From positions 1 to 24,429 of the forward strand of contig CAKTKU010000027.1 of assembly GCA_934572335.1 (NCBI GenBank): a DNA stretch of 24,429 bases, written 5' to 3'. A program made the translations under genes and the position numbers. Below the pieces are notes generated by a model. The model did no database searches. It was not told the DNA's origin and was given only the letters and a program-made list of their open reading frames with translations. Origin of the DNA: an uncultured Oscillospiraceae bacterium (GTDB lineage: Bacteria; Bacillota; Clostridia; Oscillospirales; Oscillospiraceae). Below, piece by piece: positions 6,963-14,678 of the stretch. Numbering within the stretch: the first letter of the stretch is position 1; each line of letters opens with the position of its first letter.

Positions 6963-8264
6963 TCATTTATTTATCGCGCTGTAATTTATCATGTCCAGCG
7001 CGGCGTCAACGTCGGCATCCGTCAGCTCGCTGCCGTCGCGCGGCGGGTGCACCGTCACTGTGAAGTACGACTTTTCAAGGTACACATAGGCGAACACCTT
7101 GTCTATGTTGTTCCCGCTGCGCATCACGGTCAGCTCCGTGCCATCGGGCGCGGTGTGCGTGCGCGTGACGACGGCGCTCACGTCGTTTATCTCCGAGTTG
7201 ACCTCATCGCCGCTGGAGAGCGTGCTGTACGGCGAATTGTAGGCGTAGCAGCTGACCTTGTCGCCGACGGCATCGCCGGGCGCGGCGTAAAAGCAGACGC
7301 AGAACGTGCCCTCGTCGTAGTAATACAGCTTGTCAAAGCCGGAGGGGACAGTGCAGAAGAAGGGTGCGGTGCAGAATTTCTCCGTGATAATATCCGCAAG
7401 CTCCTGATTTGTGCGGTCCTCATCCAGCGCCTGATGCGGGAGATTCAGTTTCTCATCCATAGCGCGGCGAGTCTCCTCCGAGAACAAAAGCGTTTGCCCG
7501 TGTCTTAGGTTCAGACCGTACTTTGCCGCGATCTCCTCCAGCTTTGCCGCCGCCGTCTCATTCTTTACATGATAGTTGAAGTCATAGCCCGGAATGCTCA
7601 TGCGCGCCTGCTGCTCCATGTACTTATACATTTGCTCATGCTCCGCCGCCGTGGCTGTGCGCGTCTCAACTTCTTCATCATCAAATCCAAGTATCTTGGT
7701 TCCGCTCTCATCGTATACCGGTACCGGCTTCATAAATATGACGGTATATGTTCCGTCCGAATTCTCCTCCTCCCGGAATCCGCCCGCGTCCTTAGGCGGC
7801 TCATACACCGCCGGCTCCACCGTCGGGTCCTGCTCCTCGCGCCACGCCGTCCACTCGTCCCACGCGCGGCGGGAGTTTTCTATCCGCTCGCGCACCTCGG
7901 GTGGAATATCCTCCGGCGCGTCCTGCGGCTGTGTGAGCGAGACGACCGCCCCGTCCGGGTTCGGCACAGCCTCGCGCGTGCCGTCGGGCTTCTCTTCAAT
8001 CTTATAGGGTGTGTATGTTGCCCGCTCCGGCTCCACGCGCATCGCGCGCAGGCCGAAAAAGTCCGTGGCATATGCGGCCGCGCCCAGTGCCAGCAGTGCC
8101 GCGAGCGCCGCCGCCAGCGCGATGATGCGCCTGTATGAGCGGCGGTATGTCCGCGCACCTCCGTTCCGCACGCTCCCCGCCGCGCCGTACATCGCGGCGG
8201 CGGTCTCCATTATTATATCATCGTCTATCCCGCCCATCGCGCGGATAAAGTCCATGCTCTTCAT
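6963..8264 (-). CDS. Putative membrane anti-sigma factor with large extracellular domain
   Basis: A 433-residue protein paired with the sigma factor at 8261-8818; its ATG overlaps the sigma TGA as ATGA. The cytoplasmic N-terminus (MKSMDFIRAMGGIDDDIIMETA) has the same A-x-G-x-ID pattern as the module 1 protein. A basic stretch (RTYRRSYRR) precedes a single helix at about residues 46-66. The outside part, about 365 residues, contains a proline- and acid-rich linker followed by a C-terminal domain with repeated beta-strand-like phrases, such as ADIITEKF, KLYYYDEGTFCVCFYA and KSYFTVTVHPP. That layout fits DUF4179/DUF4367-type sensor proteins. No enzyme motif or zinc anti-sigma motif is visible. 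It probably restrains the sigma factor until an envelope signal arrives; this role is inferred. Confidence 0.72.
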   Translation of the reverse strand: MKSMDFIRAMGGIDDDIIMETAAAMYGAAGSVRNGGARTYRRSYRRIIALAAALAALLALGAAAYATDFFGLRAMRVEPERATYTPYKIEEKPDGTREAVPNPDGAVVSLTQPQDAPEDIPPEVRERIENSRRAWDEWTAWREEQDPTVEPAVYEPPKDAGGFREEENSDGTYTVIFMKPVPVYDESGTKILGFDDEEVETRTATAAEHEQMYKYMEQQARMSIPGYDFNYHVKNETAAAKLEEIAAKYGLNLRHGQTLLFSEETRRAMDEKLNLPHQALDEDRTNQELADIITEKFCTAPFFCTVPSGFDKLYYYDEGTFCVCFYAAPGDAVGDKVSCYAYNSPYSTLSSGDEVNSEINDVSAVVTRTHTAPDGTELTVMRSGNNIDKVFAYVYLEKSYFTVTVHPPRDGSELTDADVDAALDMINYSAINK

Positions 8265-8818
8265 ATCAGCTCTTCCTCCTGCAAGTACCGTTTCAGCTTC
8301 TTCCTGCTGCGGTGGAGCGAGGTCGTCACGCGGCTCTCCTTCGCCCCCAGCCGCCGCGCGATCTCCGCCGTGGGCAGCATGAGCCAGTAGCGCGCCGTGA
8401 AAATGACGCGGTCATCCGCTGACAGCGTGCGCAGAAAGGCGTTCACTGCCGCCACAAGCTCCTTCGCCTCATAGTCCCGCTCGACCGAGGTGCGCGAGGC
8501 GACGAACGGGGCGATCTCCTCCAGCACGAGCGCCGCCTCGCCCCCGCCGCGCTTTCGCGCGAGTGCGCGGCGCACCTGGTCAAGGCTCAGATTGCGCGTC
8601 ACGCGGCATATGTAAGCGCAGAAGTTCACGGGGCGCTGGGGCGGGATGGCGTTCCACACGGCGAGATACGTGTCGTTGACGCACTCCTCCGCGTCCTCGC
8701 GGCTTTGCAGCACGTCCGAGGCTATGCCCCGGCAGCGCGCGCCGTATTTGCGGTCAGTCTCGCCGATGGCGGTCTCATCGCGCAGCCAGTAGAGTTCTAT
8801 TATTCTTGTATCTTCCAT
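8261..8818 (-). CDS. ECF-type RNA polymerase sigma factor (module 2)
   Basis: A 185-residue sigma factor with regions 2 and 4 only. Region 2 is recognisable by REDAEECVNDTYLAVWNAIPP (about residues 40-60). Region 4 is RYWLMLPTAEIARRLGAKESRVTTSLHRSRKKLKRYL (about residues 143-179). It aligns along its whole length with module 1 (shared DAEECV-DTY-A-WNAIPP and a similar opening), so the two modules look like an old duplication. AAGGAG precedes the ATG by about 8 nt, and a small hairpin abuts this site. The stop overlaps the downstream membrane protein. Several candidate promoters precede it, one of ECF type, suggesting autoregulation. Confidence 0.93.
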   Translation of the reverse strand: MEDTRIIELYWLRDETAIGETDRKYGARCRGIASDVLQSREDAEECVNDTYLAVWNAIPPQRPVNFCAYICRVTRNLSLDQVRRALARKRGGGEAALVLEEIAPFVASRTSVERDYEAKELVAAVNAFLRTLSADDRVIFTARYWLMLPTAEIARRLGAKESRVTTSLHRSRKKLKRYLQEEELI

Positions 8819-8830
8819 GGTGTTTCTCCT

Positions 8831-8850
8831 TATATGAGCGCTCTCACATA
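8831..8850 (-). promoter_or_regulatory. Hairpin abutting the ribosome binding site of sigma module 2
   Basis: In the minus-strand RNA, UAUGUGAG and CUCAUAUA pair over 8 bp (one G-U pair) around a 4-nt loop. The stem ends at the first base of AAGGAGA. It could modulate initiation, but it is short and AU-rich. Confidence 0.4.
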
Positions 8851-8854
8851 TATA

Positions 8855-8881
8855 GACGCATTTCCCGGGGAAAACCTTACA
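8855..8881 (-). promoter_or_regulatory. Candidate ECF-dependent promoter for sigma module 2
   Basis: On the minus strand, TGTAAGG (8875-8881), a 16-bp spacer and CGTC (8855-8858). The layout is like that of other ECF promoters: a TGTAA-type -35 and a CGTC -10. The implied start lies about 30 nt before the ATG, consistent with autoregulation. The -35-like motif is shared with module 1, but the CGTC box is not. Confidence 0.4.
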
Positions 8882-8903
8882 CAGCTTTTTTGCTTTTTTT
8901 CTG

Positions 8904-8912
8904 ATTATACCA
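8904..8912 (-). promoter_or_regulatory. Extended -10 (sigma-A) upstream of sigma module 2
   Basis: Minus-strand TGG-TATAAT is a perfect extended -10 with only a poor -35 match 17-18 bp upstream. It would give a leader of about 80 nt containing the ECF-like promoter and the hairpin. Confidence 0.5.
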
Positions 8913-8927
8913 CTGACTTTTTTGTCC

Positions 8928-8956
8928 TTGATATAAAAGTTTTGGTGTGTTAAAAT
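8928..8956 (+). promoter_or_regulatory. Sigma-A promoter for ahcY
   Basis: TTGATA (8928-8933), a 17-bp spacer and TAAAAT (8951-8956), with TGT just before the -10. The predicted start is near 8963. The leader is about 42 nt, too short for a SAM or SAH riboswitch. The -35 overlaps the -35 region of the divergent sigma promoter. Confidence 0.75.
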
Positions 8957-9004
8957 AATTTGTCATATAATCAAGTCTTTTTAATTAAAGAAAGGAACCT
9001 GACT

Positions 9005-10240
9005 ATGAGCGTTATAAAGGATATATCCCTCGCCCCATCCGGCGAGATGAAAATAAAATGGGTCGAGCGCAACATGCCCGTTCTGCGCGGCATAGGCGCG
9101 GAATTTCAGGAGACGAAGCCCTTCGCGGGGCTGAAGATCGCGCTGTCGGTGCATCTTGAGGCAAAGACGGCGTACCTCTGCCGCGTGCTGGAAATGGGCG
9201 GGGCGGAGATGTACGTCACGGGGTCGAACCCCCTCTCCACGCAGGACGATGTCGCCGCGGCGCTCGCCGTCGGCGGGATGGAGGTCTATGCCGCCTACGG
9301 CTGCACGATGGAAGAGTATGACGAAAACCTCTCCCGCGTGCTGGAGATCGCGCCGAACATCATCATTGACGACGGCGGCGACCTTGTCCATCTCATGCAC
9401 ACGAAGTACACCGACCTCATCCCGGAGGTCATAGGCGGCTGCGAGGAGACCACCACGGGCATCCACCGTCTGCGCGCCATGGCAAAGGCGGGCGAGCTGC
9501 GCTTCCCGATGGTCATGGTCAACGACGCCGACTGCAAGCATATGTTCGACAACCGCTACGGTACGGGGCAGAGTGTGTGGGACGGCATCATGCGCACCAC
9601 CAACCTCATCGTCGCGGGCAAGCGCGTTGTCGTGTCCGGCTACGGCTGGTGCGGCAAGGGCGTGGCACTGCGCGGCAAGGGCATGGGCGCGAAGGTCATC
9701 GTCACCGAGACGGACCCCGTGCGCGCGCTGGAGGCCGTGATGGACGGGTACGAGGTCATGCCCATGCGCGAGGCGGCAAAGGTCGGCGATATATTCATCA
9801 CCGTCACGGGCTGCTCCGGAATTATCACGAAAGAGCATTTTGAACTCATGCACGACGGGGCTATCCTCTCCAATGCCGGGCATTTCGACGTTGAGGTCGA
9901 CATGGCGGGGCTTGAGGCAATGGCGGTCGACAAGTACGAGGCGCGGCACAACATTCAGGCCTATGTGCTCCCCGACGGAAAGACGCTCTTCACCATTGCC
10001 GAGGGGCGGCTGGTCAACCTCGCGGCGGCGGACGGACACCCGGCGGAGATCATGGACATGAGCTTCGCCATTCAGGCGCTCTCCGCGGAATACCTCGCCG
10101 CGCACAGAAGCGAGCTTGCGCCCGGCGTTATCCCCGTGCCGCGCGAGCTGGATGAGGCAGTGGCGAGAATAAAGCTCGCGGCGATGGGCGTGGAGATAGA
10201 CGCGCTCTCGACCGAGCAGAAGGATTATCTGGGGCTGTAA
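9005..10240 (+). CDS. ahcY: S-adenosylhomocysteine hydrolase (adenosylhomocysteinase)
   Basis: NAD-dependent cytoplasmic enzyme that reversibly cleaves S-adenosylhomocysteine to adenosine and homocysteine, removing the product inhibitor of methyltransferases. Markers in order: HLEAKTAYL near residue 45, DDGGDLVHLMH, CEETTTGIHRL, NDADCKHMFDNRYGTGQS (substrate and NAD lysine/aspartate region) and the dinucleotide loop GYGWCGKG near residue 220. NAGHFDVEVD follows. At 411 residues it is the short form, without the roughly 40-residue insertion of many proteobacterial enzymes. I chose the ATG at 9005 because AAAGGA precedes it at 8 nt; upstream in-frame ATGs have no site. No methionine-cycle gene adjoins it. 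mgtE follows after 50 nt without a terminator, so they may be co-transcribed. Confidence 0.96.
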   Translation: MSVIKDISLAPSGEMKIKWVERNMPVLRGIGAEFQETKPFAGLKIALSVHLEAKTAYLCRVLEMGGAEMYVTGSNPLSTQDDVAAALAVGGMEVYAAYGCTMEEYDENLSRVLEIAPNIIIDDGGDLVHLMHTKYTDLIPEVIGGCEETTTGIHRLRAMAKAGELRFPMVMVNDADCKHMFDNRYGTGQSVWDGIMRTTNLIVAGKRVVVSGYGWCGKGVALRGKGMGAKVIVTETDPVRALEAVMDGYEVMPMREAAKVGDIFITVTGCSGIITKEHFELMHDGAILSNAGHFDVEVDMAGLEAMAVDKYEARHNIQAYVLPDGKTLFTIAEGRLVNLAAADGHPAEIMDMSFAIQALSAEYLAAHRSELAPGVIPVPRELDEAVARIKLAAMGVEIDALSTEQKDYLGL

Positions 10241-10290
10241 TGCCTTAACATCAGCATAAATGTAATTTCCGGCAAAGGCGGGTGAAGTCA

Positions 10291-11703
10291 GTGGCAGAAA
10301 TGGAAAACGAGAACAAAATATTGGACTTCGATACCATACAGGAGAAGCGCACGGACGAGCTTATGGAGTTGCTGGACCGGCGCGACATGAAGCAGCTTCA
10401 GCGGCGCATGGAGGAAATGAACGAATTTGACGTCGCGGAATTCCTCTCCGAGCTTGACAGCAGCCGTATGCCGATGGTGTTCCGATTGCTCTCAAAGGAG
10501 ACCGCGGCGGAGGTTTTCGCTAATTTCGACGCGCCCGAGCAGGAGGAGATCATCAACTCCATCACTGACTCCGAGCTTGCCGGGATCATGGACGAAATGT
10601 ACGTCGACGACGCGGTCGACATGATGGAGGAGCTGCCGGCAAACGTCGTCAAGCGCGCGATGCGCACCGCGACTCCCGCCACGCGCAACCTCATCAACCA
10701 GTACCTCCGCTATCCCGACAACTCCGCCGGAAGCATAATGACGGCGGAGTTCATCGACCTGAAAAAATACATGAGCGTGAAGGAATCGCTCGCGCGGATA
10801 CGGCGCATCGGCGAAGACAAGGAGACGATATACGTCTGCTTTGTCATCTCCGCCGACCGCAAGCTCGAGGGCATCGTCACGGTGAAGGATCTGCTGCTGG
10901 CTGACGACGACACGGTGATCGAAGACCTCATGGACAGAAACGTCATCTTCGCCTCCACGACCGAGGACCAGGAGAGCGTGTCCGAGAAGTTCTCCGACTA
11001 CGACCTTATGGCGCTGCCCGTCGTGGACAAGGAGGGGCGGCTCGTCGGCATCGTCACGGTCGACGATATCATCGACGTTATGGAGCAGGAGGCCACCGAG
11101 GACTTTGAGATCATGGCCGGTATGACGCCGTCCGACAAGCCCTACTCGCGCACCAGTACCATCGAGATGTGGAAAAACCGCATCCCTTGGCTGATGTTCC
11201 TCATGCTCTCCGCAACGTTCACAAGCATGATCCTCACGGATTTTGAGAATATACTCGCCGCGCAGGCGGGGCTCGTCGCGTTCATCCCGATGCTCATGGG
11301 CACGGGCGGCAACTCCGGCGCACAGGCGTCCACCGCGGTCATCCGCTCGCTCTCGCTGGGCGACACTGAGCCGCGCGACGTGCTGCGCGTAATGTGGAAG
11401 GAGTGGCGCGTGTCGCTCATCTGCGGGCTGACGCTGGCGGTGGTCAACTTTGTGAAGATGCTGCTGGTCGACGGTCTGCTGCTGCAAAACGCGAACGTGA
11501 CCGTCGCTGTCGCGGCAACGGTCAGCCTTTCCATCATCTTTATCGTTATGTTCGCCAAGGTCGTGGGCAGCGTGCTGCCCATCGCGGCGGAGAAGATAGG
11601 CGTCGACCCCGCCGTCATGTCAAACCCGCTCATCTCCACACTGACGGACGCGGTGTCGCTGCTGATATATATCTACGTGGCAAAGCTCGTGCTGCATATC
11701 TGA
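10291..11703 (+). CDS. mgtE: Magnesium transporter MgtE
   Basis: Homodimeric Mg2+ channel of the cytoplasmic membrane. The architecture is complete: an N-terminal superhelical domain (about residues 20-130, with repeats such as DAVDMMEELPANVVKRAM), a tandem CBS pair (about 135-260, with LEGIVTVKDLLLA and LVGIVTVDDIIDVME), a connecting helix and five membrane helices. The pore signature MGTGGNSGAQASTAVIRSLSLGD sits near residues 333-355, with a closing NPLISTLTDAVSLLIY. In this family the cytoplasmic domains sense Mg2+ and close the pore. The start is uncertain: GTG at 10291 has GGCGG nine nt upstream, whereas GTG at 10282 abuts it. There is no room for an M-box riboswitch, unlike many mgtE genes. 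It heads a tight run of genes. Confidence 0.95.
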   Translation: MAEMENENKILDFDTIQEKRTDELMELLDRRDMKQLQRRMEEMNEFDVAEFLSELDSSRMPMVFRLLSKETAAEVFANFDAPEQEEIINSITDSELAGIMDEMYVDDAVDMMEELPANVVKRAMRTATPATRNLINQYLRYPDNSAGSIMTAEFIDLKKYMSVKESLARIRRIGEDKETIYVCFVISADRKLEGIVTVKDLLLADDDTVIEDLMDRNVIFASTTEDQESVSEKFSDYDLMALPVVDKEGRLVGIVTVDDIIDVMEQEATEDFEIMAGMTPSDKPYSRTSTIEMWKNRIPWLMFLMLSATFTSMILTDFENILAAQAGLVAFIPMLMGTGGNSGAQASTAVIRSLSLGDTEPRDVLRVMWKEWRVSLICGLTLAVVNFVKMLLVDGLLLQNANVTVAVAATVSLSIIFIVMFAKVVGSVLPIAAEKIGVDPAVMSNPLISTLTDAVSLLIYIYVAKLVLHI

Positions 11704-11718
11704 ATTCGGAGGATCACC

Positions 11719-12645
11719 ATGGACCTTATGAGCCTTATCTCCAAAATGATAACATTCATCGCGCTGATGCTGGTGGGCTACATCGGCGCGAGGCGGAAGC
11801 TGCTGGATAACGCTTTCGCCCGCGCACTCTCCCAGCTCGTGATGAATCTTTTCCTCACCTGCACCGTTATCAACTCTGTTATCTCCGAGCGCCCCGAGCT
11901 CACCGGCGGGCAGCTGGTGCACGTCATGCTGATACTGACGCTGTCGATGGCCGTCGTGTACGTCGGCGCGTTCGTGTTCACACGGCTTTTCCGTGTAAAG
12001 GGCGACAACGCCCCCGTGTTTGAGCTTCTTGCCTGCGTGGTGAACAGCATGTTCATCGGGCTTCCCCTCATTCAGAGCCTTTACGGCGCGACGGCGGTGC
12101 TCTACTGCGCGCTCAGCTGCATTCCGTTCAACGTACTGCTCTACTCCTACGGCGTGTGGCGGCTCAAGAGCGGCAAAAGCGTCGGCGGTGGCGGCATCCG
12201 CGTGCGCGATGTGCTGAGCATCCCGCTCATCGCCACGCTCATCGCGCTCGTCATCTTCCTTTTTGACATCAGGCTCCCCATGATCCTCACCGATCTTATA
12301 AGCTCTACCTCCGCCGCGACGATGCCGCTTTCCATGATCGTCATCGGCGCGACGCTCGGCGGCATCCCGCTGACCGAGGCGTTCCGCGAAAAGTGGGTGT
12401 ACCTCCTCTGCGCGCTGCGCCTTGTCATTCTGCCCGCACTCACGTGGCTCGTCCTCAGCCCGCTGACGCAGGACGCGCTGCTTTTGAAAACCTGCGTGCT
12501 GCTCGCCGCGTGCCCCAGCGGCGTCGTGGTGACGGTGCTGTCGCTGCAATATGACTATGACGCATCGTACTCCTCCAAGGGCATACTTGTCGGAACGATG
12601 CTGAGCATGATAACGCTGCCCATCTGGGCGATCATTCTCGGCTGA
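11719..12645 (+). CDS. AEC (auxin efflux carrier) family transporter
   Basis: A 308-residue integral membrane protein with about ten hydrophobic segments in two halves. The first half has KMITFIALMLVGYIGARRKLLDNAFARALSQLVMNLFLTC, and the second half has a long TM block ending LVGTMLSMITLPIWAIILG. This matches the PF03547 (AEC/PIN-like) pattern, including VNSMFIGLPLIQSLYG in the middle of the first domain. Bacterial members export or exchange small carboxylates such as malate, but the substrate here is unknown. CGGAGGA precedes the ATG by 5 nt, 15 nt after the mgtE stop. Position suggests co-transcription with mgtE and DUF1643. Confidence 0.9.
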   Translation: MDLMSLISKMITFIALMLVGYIGARRKLLDNAFARALSQLVMNLFLTCTVINSVISERPELTGGQLVHVMLILTLSMAVVYVGAFVFTRLFRVKGDNAPVFELLACVVNSMFIGLPLIQSLYGATAVLYCALSCIPFNVLLYSYGVWRLKSGKSVGGGGIRVRDVLSIPLIATLIALVIFLFDIRLPMILTDLISSTSAATMPLSMIVIGATLGGIPLTEAFREKWVYLLCALRLVILPALTWLVLSPLTQDALLLKTCVLLAACPSGVVVTVLSLQYDYDASYSSKGILVGTMLSMITLPIWAIILG

Positions 12646-12658
12646 GGAGGCGGAATAT

Positions 12659-13279
12659 ATGCACATTCCAAGCGGCGCGAGCCAGACGGTCGAGCTTCTG
12701 AGCTTTGACGATGCGCTCGCCCTCTCCGGCAAAACCGGCGGGTACGACAGCGAAAAATGGCTCTACGTGCCGGATTTCTACACCGAGTACCGTTATATCC
12801 TCGGCACGCGCGGGGAAAACCCGCTCATCTGCATCGGCATCAACCCCTCCACCGCCGCGCCCGATGATCTGGACAACACGCTCAAGTCCGTCGCGCGCAT
12901 CGCCGCGGGCAACGGGTACGACAGCTGGATAATGTTCAATGTCTACGCCCAGCGCGCCACGCGCCCGGACGATATGGACAGTGAGAAAAACGAGCGGCTG
13001 CATGAAGAGAACATGCGCGCCTTTGAGTATATCCTCCGCAACGTCTCCGACGCGGGGTATTCCCCCGCCATATGGGCGGCGTGGGGGACGATAATCGAAA
13101 AGCGCCGCTATCTGCCCGGCTGCGTGCGCGATATGGTCGCGCTGGGCAAAAAATACGGCGGACACTGGCTCTGCGCTGGCAAATGCTCAGCCAAGGGTCA
13201 TCCTCACCATCCGCTGTATCTCCGCAAGGATGAAAAGACGGCGGAATTTGATATTGAAAGGTATCTGGATTTGCTATGA
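12659..13279 (+). CDS. DUF1643 domain-containing protein
   Basis: A 206-residue soluble protein of unknown biochemical function. The family blocks are intact: YRYILGTRGENPLICIGINPSTA (about residues 44-66), LDNTLKSVARIAAGNGYDSWIMFNVYAQRATRPDDM, the aromatic AIWAAWGTIIEKRRYL and a C-terminal histidine-rich KGHPHHPLYL. The invariant NPSTA and GHPHHPLYL strings look like an active or binding site. GAGGAGG lies 8 nt before the ATG. The stop overlaps the next start as ATGA, so it is translationally coupled to the omega-amidase. No membrane segment or signal peptide is present. The start codon choice is supported by the 13-nt spacing from the AEC gene. Confidence 0.9.
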   Translation: MHIPSGASQTVELLSFDDALALSGKTGGYDSEKWLYVPDFYTEYRYILGTRGENPLICIGINPSTAAPDDLDNTLKSVARIAAGNGYDSWIMFNVYAQRATRPDDMDSEKNERLHEENMRAFEYILRNVSDAGYSPAIWAAWGTIIEKRRYLPGCVRDMVALGKKYGGHWLCAGKCSAKGHPHHPLYLRKDEKTAEFDIERYLDLL

Positions 13280-14094
13280 ACACTGTAAAAATCGCTGTGA
13301 TTCAGATAAGGACCGAGCTTGTGCAGGACGTGACGCTTGAAAAGGCGGGGCGCATGGTGCGCGAGGCGGCGGAAAACGGCGCGCAGATCGCCGTGCTGCC
13401 GGAAATGTTCAACTGCCCCTACTCCCGCCATTATTTCCGCCCCATCGCCCATCTAGGCCACGAAAAGACCGTCGCCGCCATGTCGCAGTGGGCGCGGGAC
13501 AACTCCGTGCTGCTTGTCGGCGGCTCCATCCCCGAGACCGAGGGCGAGAATATCTACAACACCTGCTTCGTCTTTGATGAGCAGGGGCGGCAGATCGCGC
13601 GCCACCGCAAGGTGCATCTTTTTGATGTGGACATCCCCGGCATGCGTTTCAGCGAGTCGGCGACGTTCACCCCCGGCAATGAGATAACCGTTTTTGACAC
13701 GAAGTACGGGAAGATGGGCGTTGCGGTGTGCTTTGACGTGCGCTTCCCGGAGCTTTTCCGCGCCATGGCGGTGCGCGGGGCGCAGGTGGCCTTCCTGCCC
13801 GCGCAGTTCAACACTGCCACCGGCCCCACCCACTGGGAGATGACGCTGCGCTCGCGCGCGGTGGACAACGAGTTCTTTGTCGTCGGCGCGTCCGCTGCGC
13901 TCTACGAGGGCTTTGACTACGAGTGCTGGGGACATTCCGCGGTGTGCGACCCGTTCGGCACGGTTATCGACAGCTGCGACGAGCGCGAGCAGATACTCTA
14001 TTCCACCATTGACCTCGACCGCGTGGACGAGGTGCGCCGCCGTCTGCCGACGTTTCTGCACCTGCGGCGCGATGTGTATACGGTGACGGAATGA
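13276..14094 (+). CDS. Carbon-nitrogen hydrolase, Nit2/omega-amidase type
   Basis: Nitrilase-superfamily amidase of 272 residues with the complete catalytic set: E43 in VLPEMFNCPY, K112 in RHRKVHLFDVDIPG and nucleophile C152 in VAVCFDVRFPE. The spacing and the HLFDVDIPG and NTATGPTHWE strings are those of Nit2-like omega-amidases. These hydrolyse 2-oxoglutaramate or 2-oxosuccinamate to the dicarboxylate and ammonia, completing glutamine-transaminase reactions. That role would connect with methionine salvage (glutamine transaminase) and loosely with ahcY upstream, but no transaminase is in the window. It overlaps the DUF1643 gene before it and the Nudix gene after it by 4 nt each (both ATGA), so it sits at the centre of a coupled trio. 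Confidence 0.9.
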   Translation: MNTVKIAVIQIRTELVQDVTLEKAGRMVREAAENGAQIAVLPEMFNCPYSRHYFRPIAHLGHEKTVAAMSQWARDNSVLLVGGSIPETEGENIYNTCFVFDEQGRQIARHRKVHLFDVDIPGMRFSESATFTPGNEITVFDTKYGKMGVAVCFDVRFPELFRAMAVRGAQVAFLPAQFNTATGPTHWEMTLRSRAVDNEFFVVGASAALYEGFDYECWGHSAVCDPFGTVIDSCDEREQILYSTIDLDRVDEVRRRLPTFLHLRRDVYTVTE

Positions 14095-14678
14095 TCGTTG
14101 ACGATATAATTGCCTACCGCCCCCGCTGTGAGCAGGAGGCGCGCGACAAGGCGGTCATTCTGGATTTTATCGCGAAAAACCCCGACGCCTTTCTCCGCAG
14201 CAATCTCATCGCGCACATGACCGCCTCCGCGTGGGTCACTGACCGCGAGCGCGAGCATGTGCTGATGGTGTACCACAACATATATGATTCATGGTCATGG
14301 ACGGGCGGTCATGCCGACGGCGAGCGCGATCTGCTCTCCGTCGCCGTGCGCGAGGTACGCGAGGAGACGGGCGTGCAGCATGTGCGCCCCGTGACGGAGG
14401 ATATTTTCTCGCTTGAGGTGCTGACCGTTGACGGGCATGAAAAGCGCGGGGAGTACGTCCCCAGCCATCTGCACCTCAACGTCACGTATCTTCTGGAGGC
14501 GGACAGGCGGGACACGCTGCACATATGCGCCGAGGAGAACAGCGGCGTGCGCTGGTTCACGCCGGAGGAGGCGCTTGGAGCGTCGAGCGAGCCGTGGTTC
14601 GTCGAGCGGATATACAAAAAGCTCAACGCGAGGCTCGCGGACTATACTAAGGAGGCGACCAATGCCCGCAGCAGTTGA
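14091..14678 (+). CDS. Nudix hydrolase
   Basis: A 195-residue cytoplasmic protein with a Nudix box starting GGHADGERDLLSVAV and ending REVREETGV (about residues 72-95). It would hydrolyse a nucleoside diphosphate linked to another group, using Mg2+. The metal-binding REVxEExGV half is intact. At the usual first-glutamate position of GX5E there is an arginine, with a glutamate one residue earlier; other proteins with a GGHADG-type box appear to share this spacing. The substrate cannot be predicted. ATGA overlap with the omega-amidase gene couples their translation. Its last 17 nt overlap the TetR gene in another frame. Confidence 0.9.
   Translation: MIVDDIIAYRPRCEQEARDKAVILDFIAKNPDAFLRSNLIAHMTASAWVTDREREHVLMVYHNIYDSWSWTGGHADGERDLLSVAVREVREETGVQHVRPVTEDIFSLEVLTVDGHEKRGEYVPSHLHLNVTYLLEADRRDTLHICAEENSGVRWFTPEEALGASSEPWFVERIYKKLNARLADYTKEATNARSS

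Noticed and set aside
8957..9004. A SAM or SAH riboswitch before ahcY
   Set aside because: The predicted leader is only about 42 nt and no matching conserved cores are seen.
10241..10290. An M-box (ykoK) Mg2+ riboswitch before mgtE
   Set aside because: The gap after ahcY is 50 nt, far shorter than an M-box, and no terminator is present.
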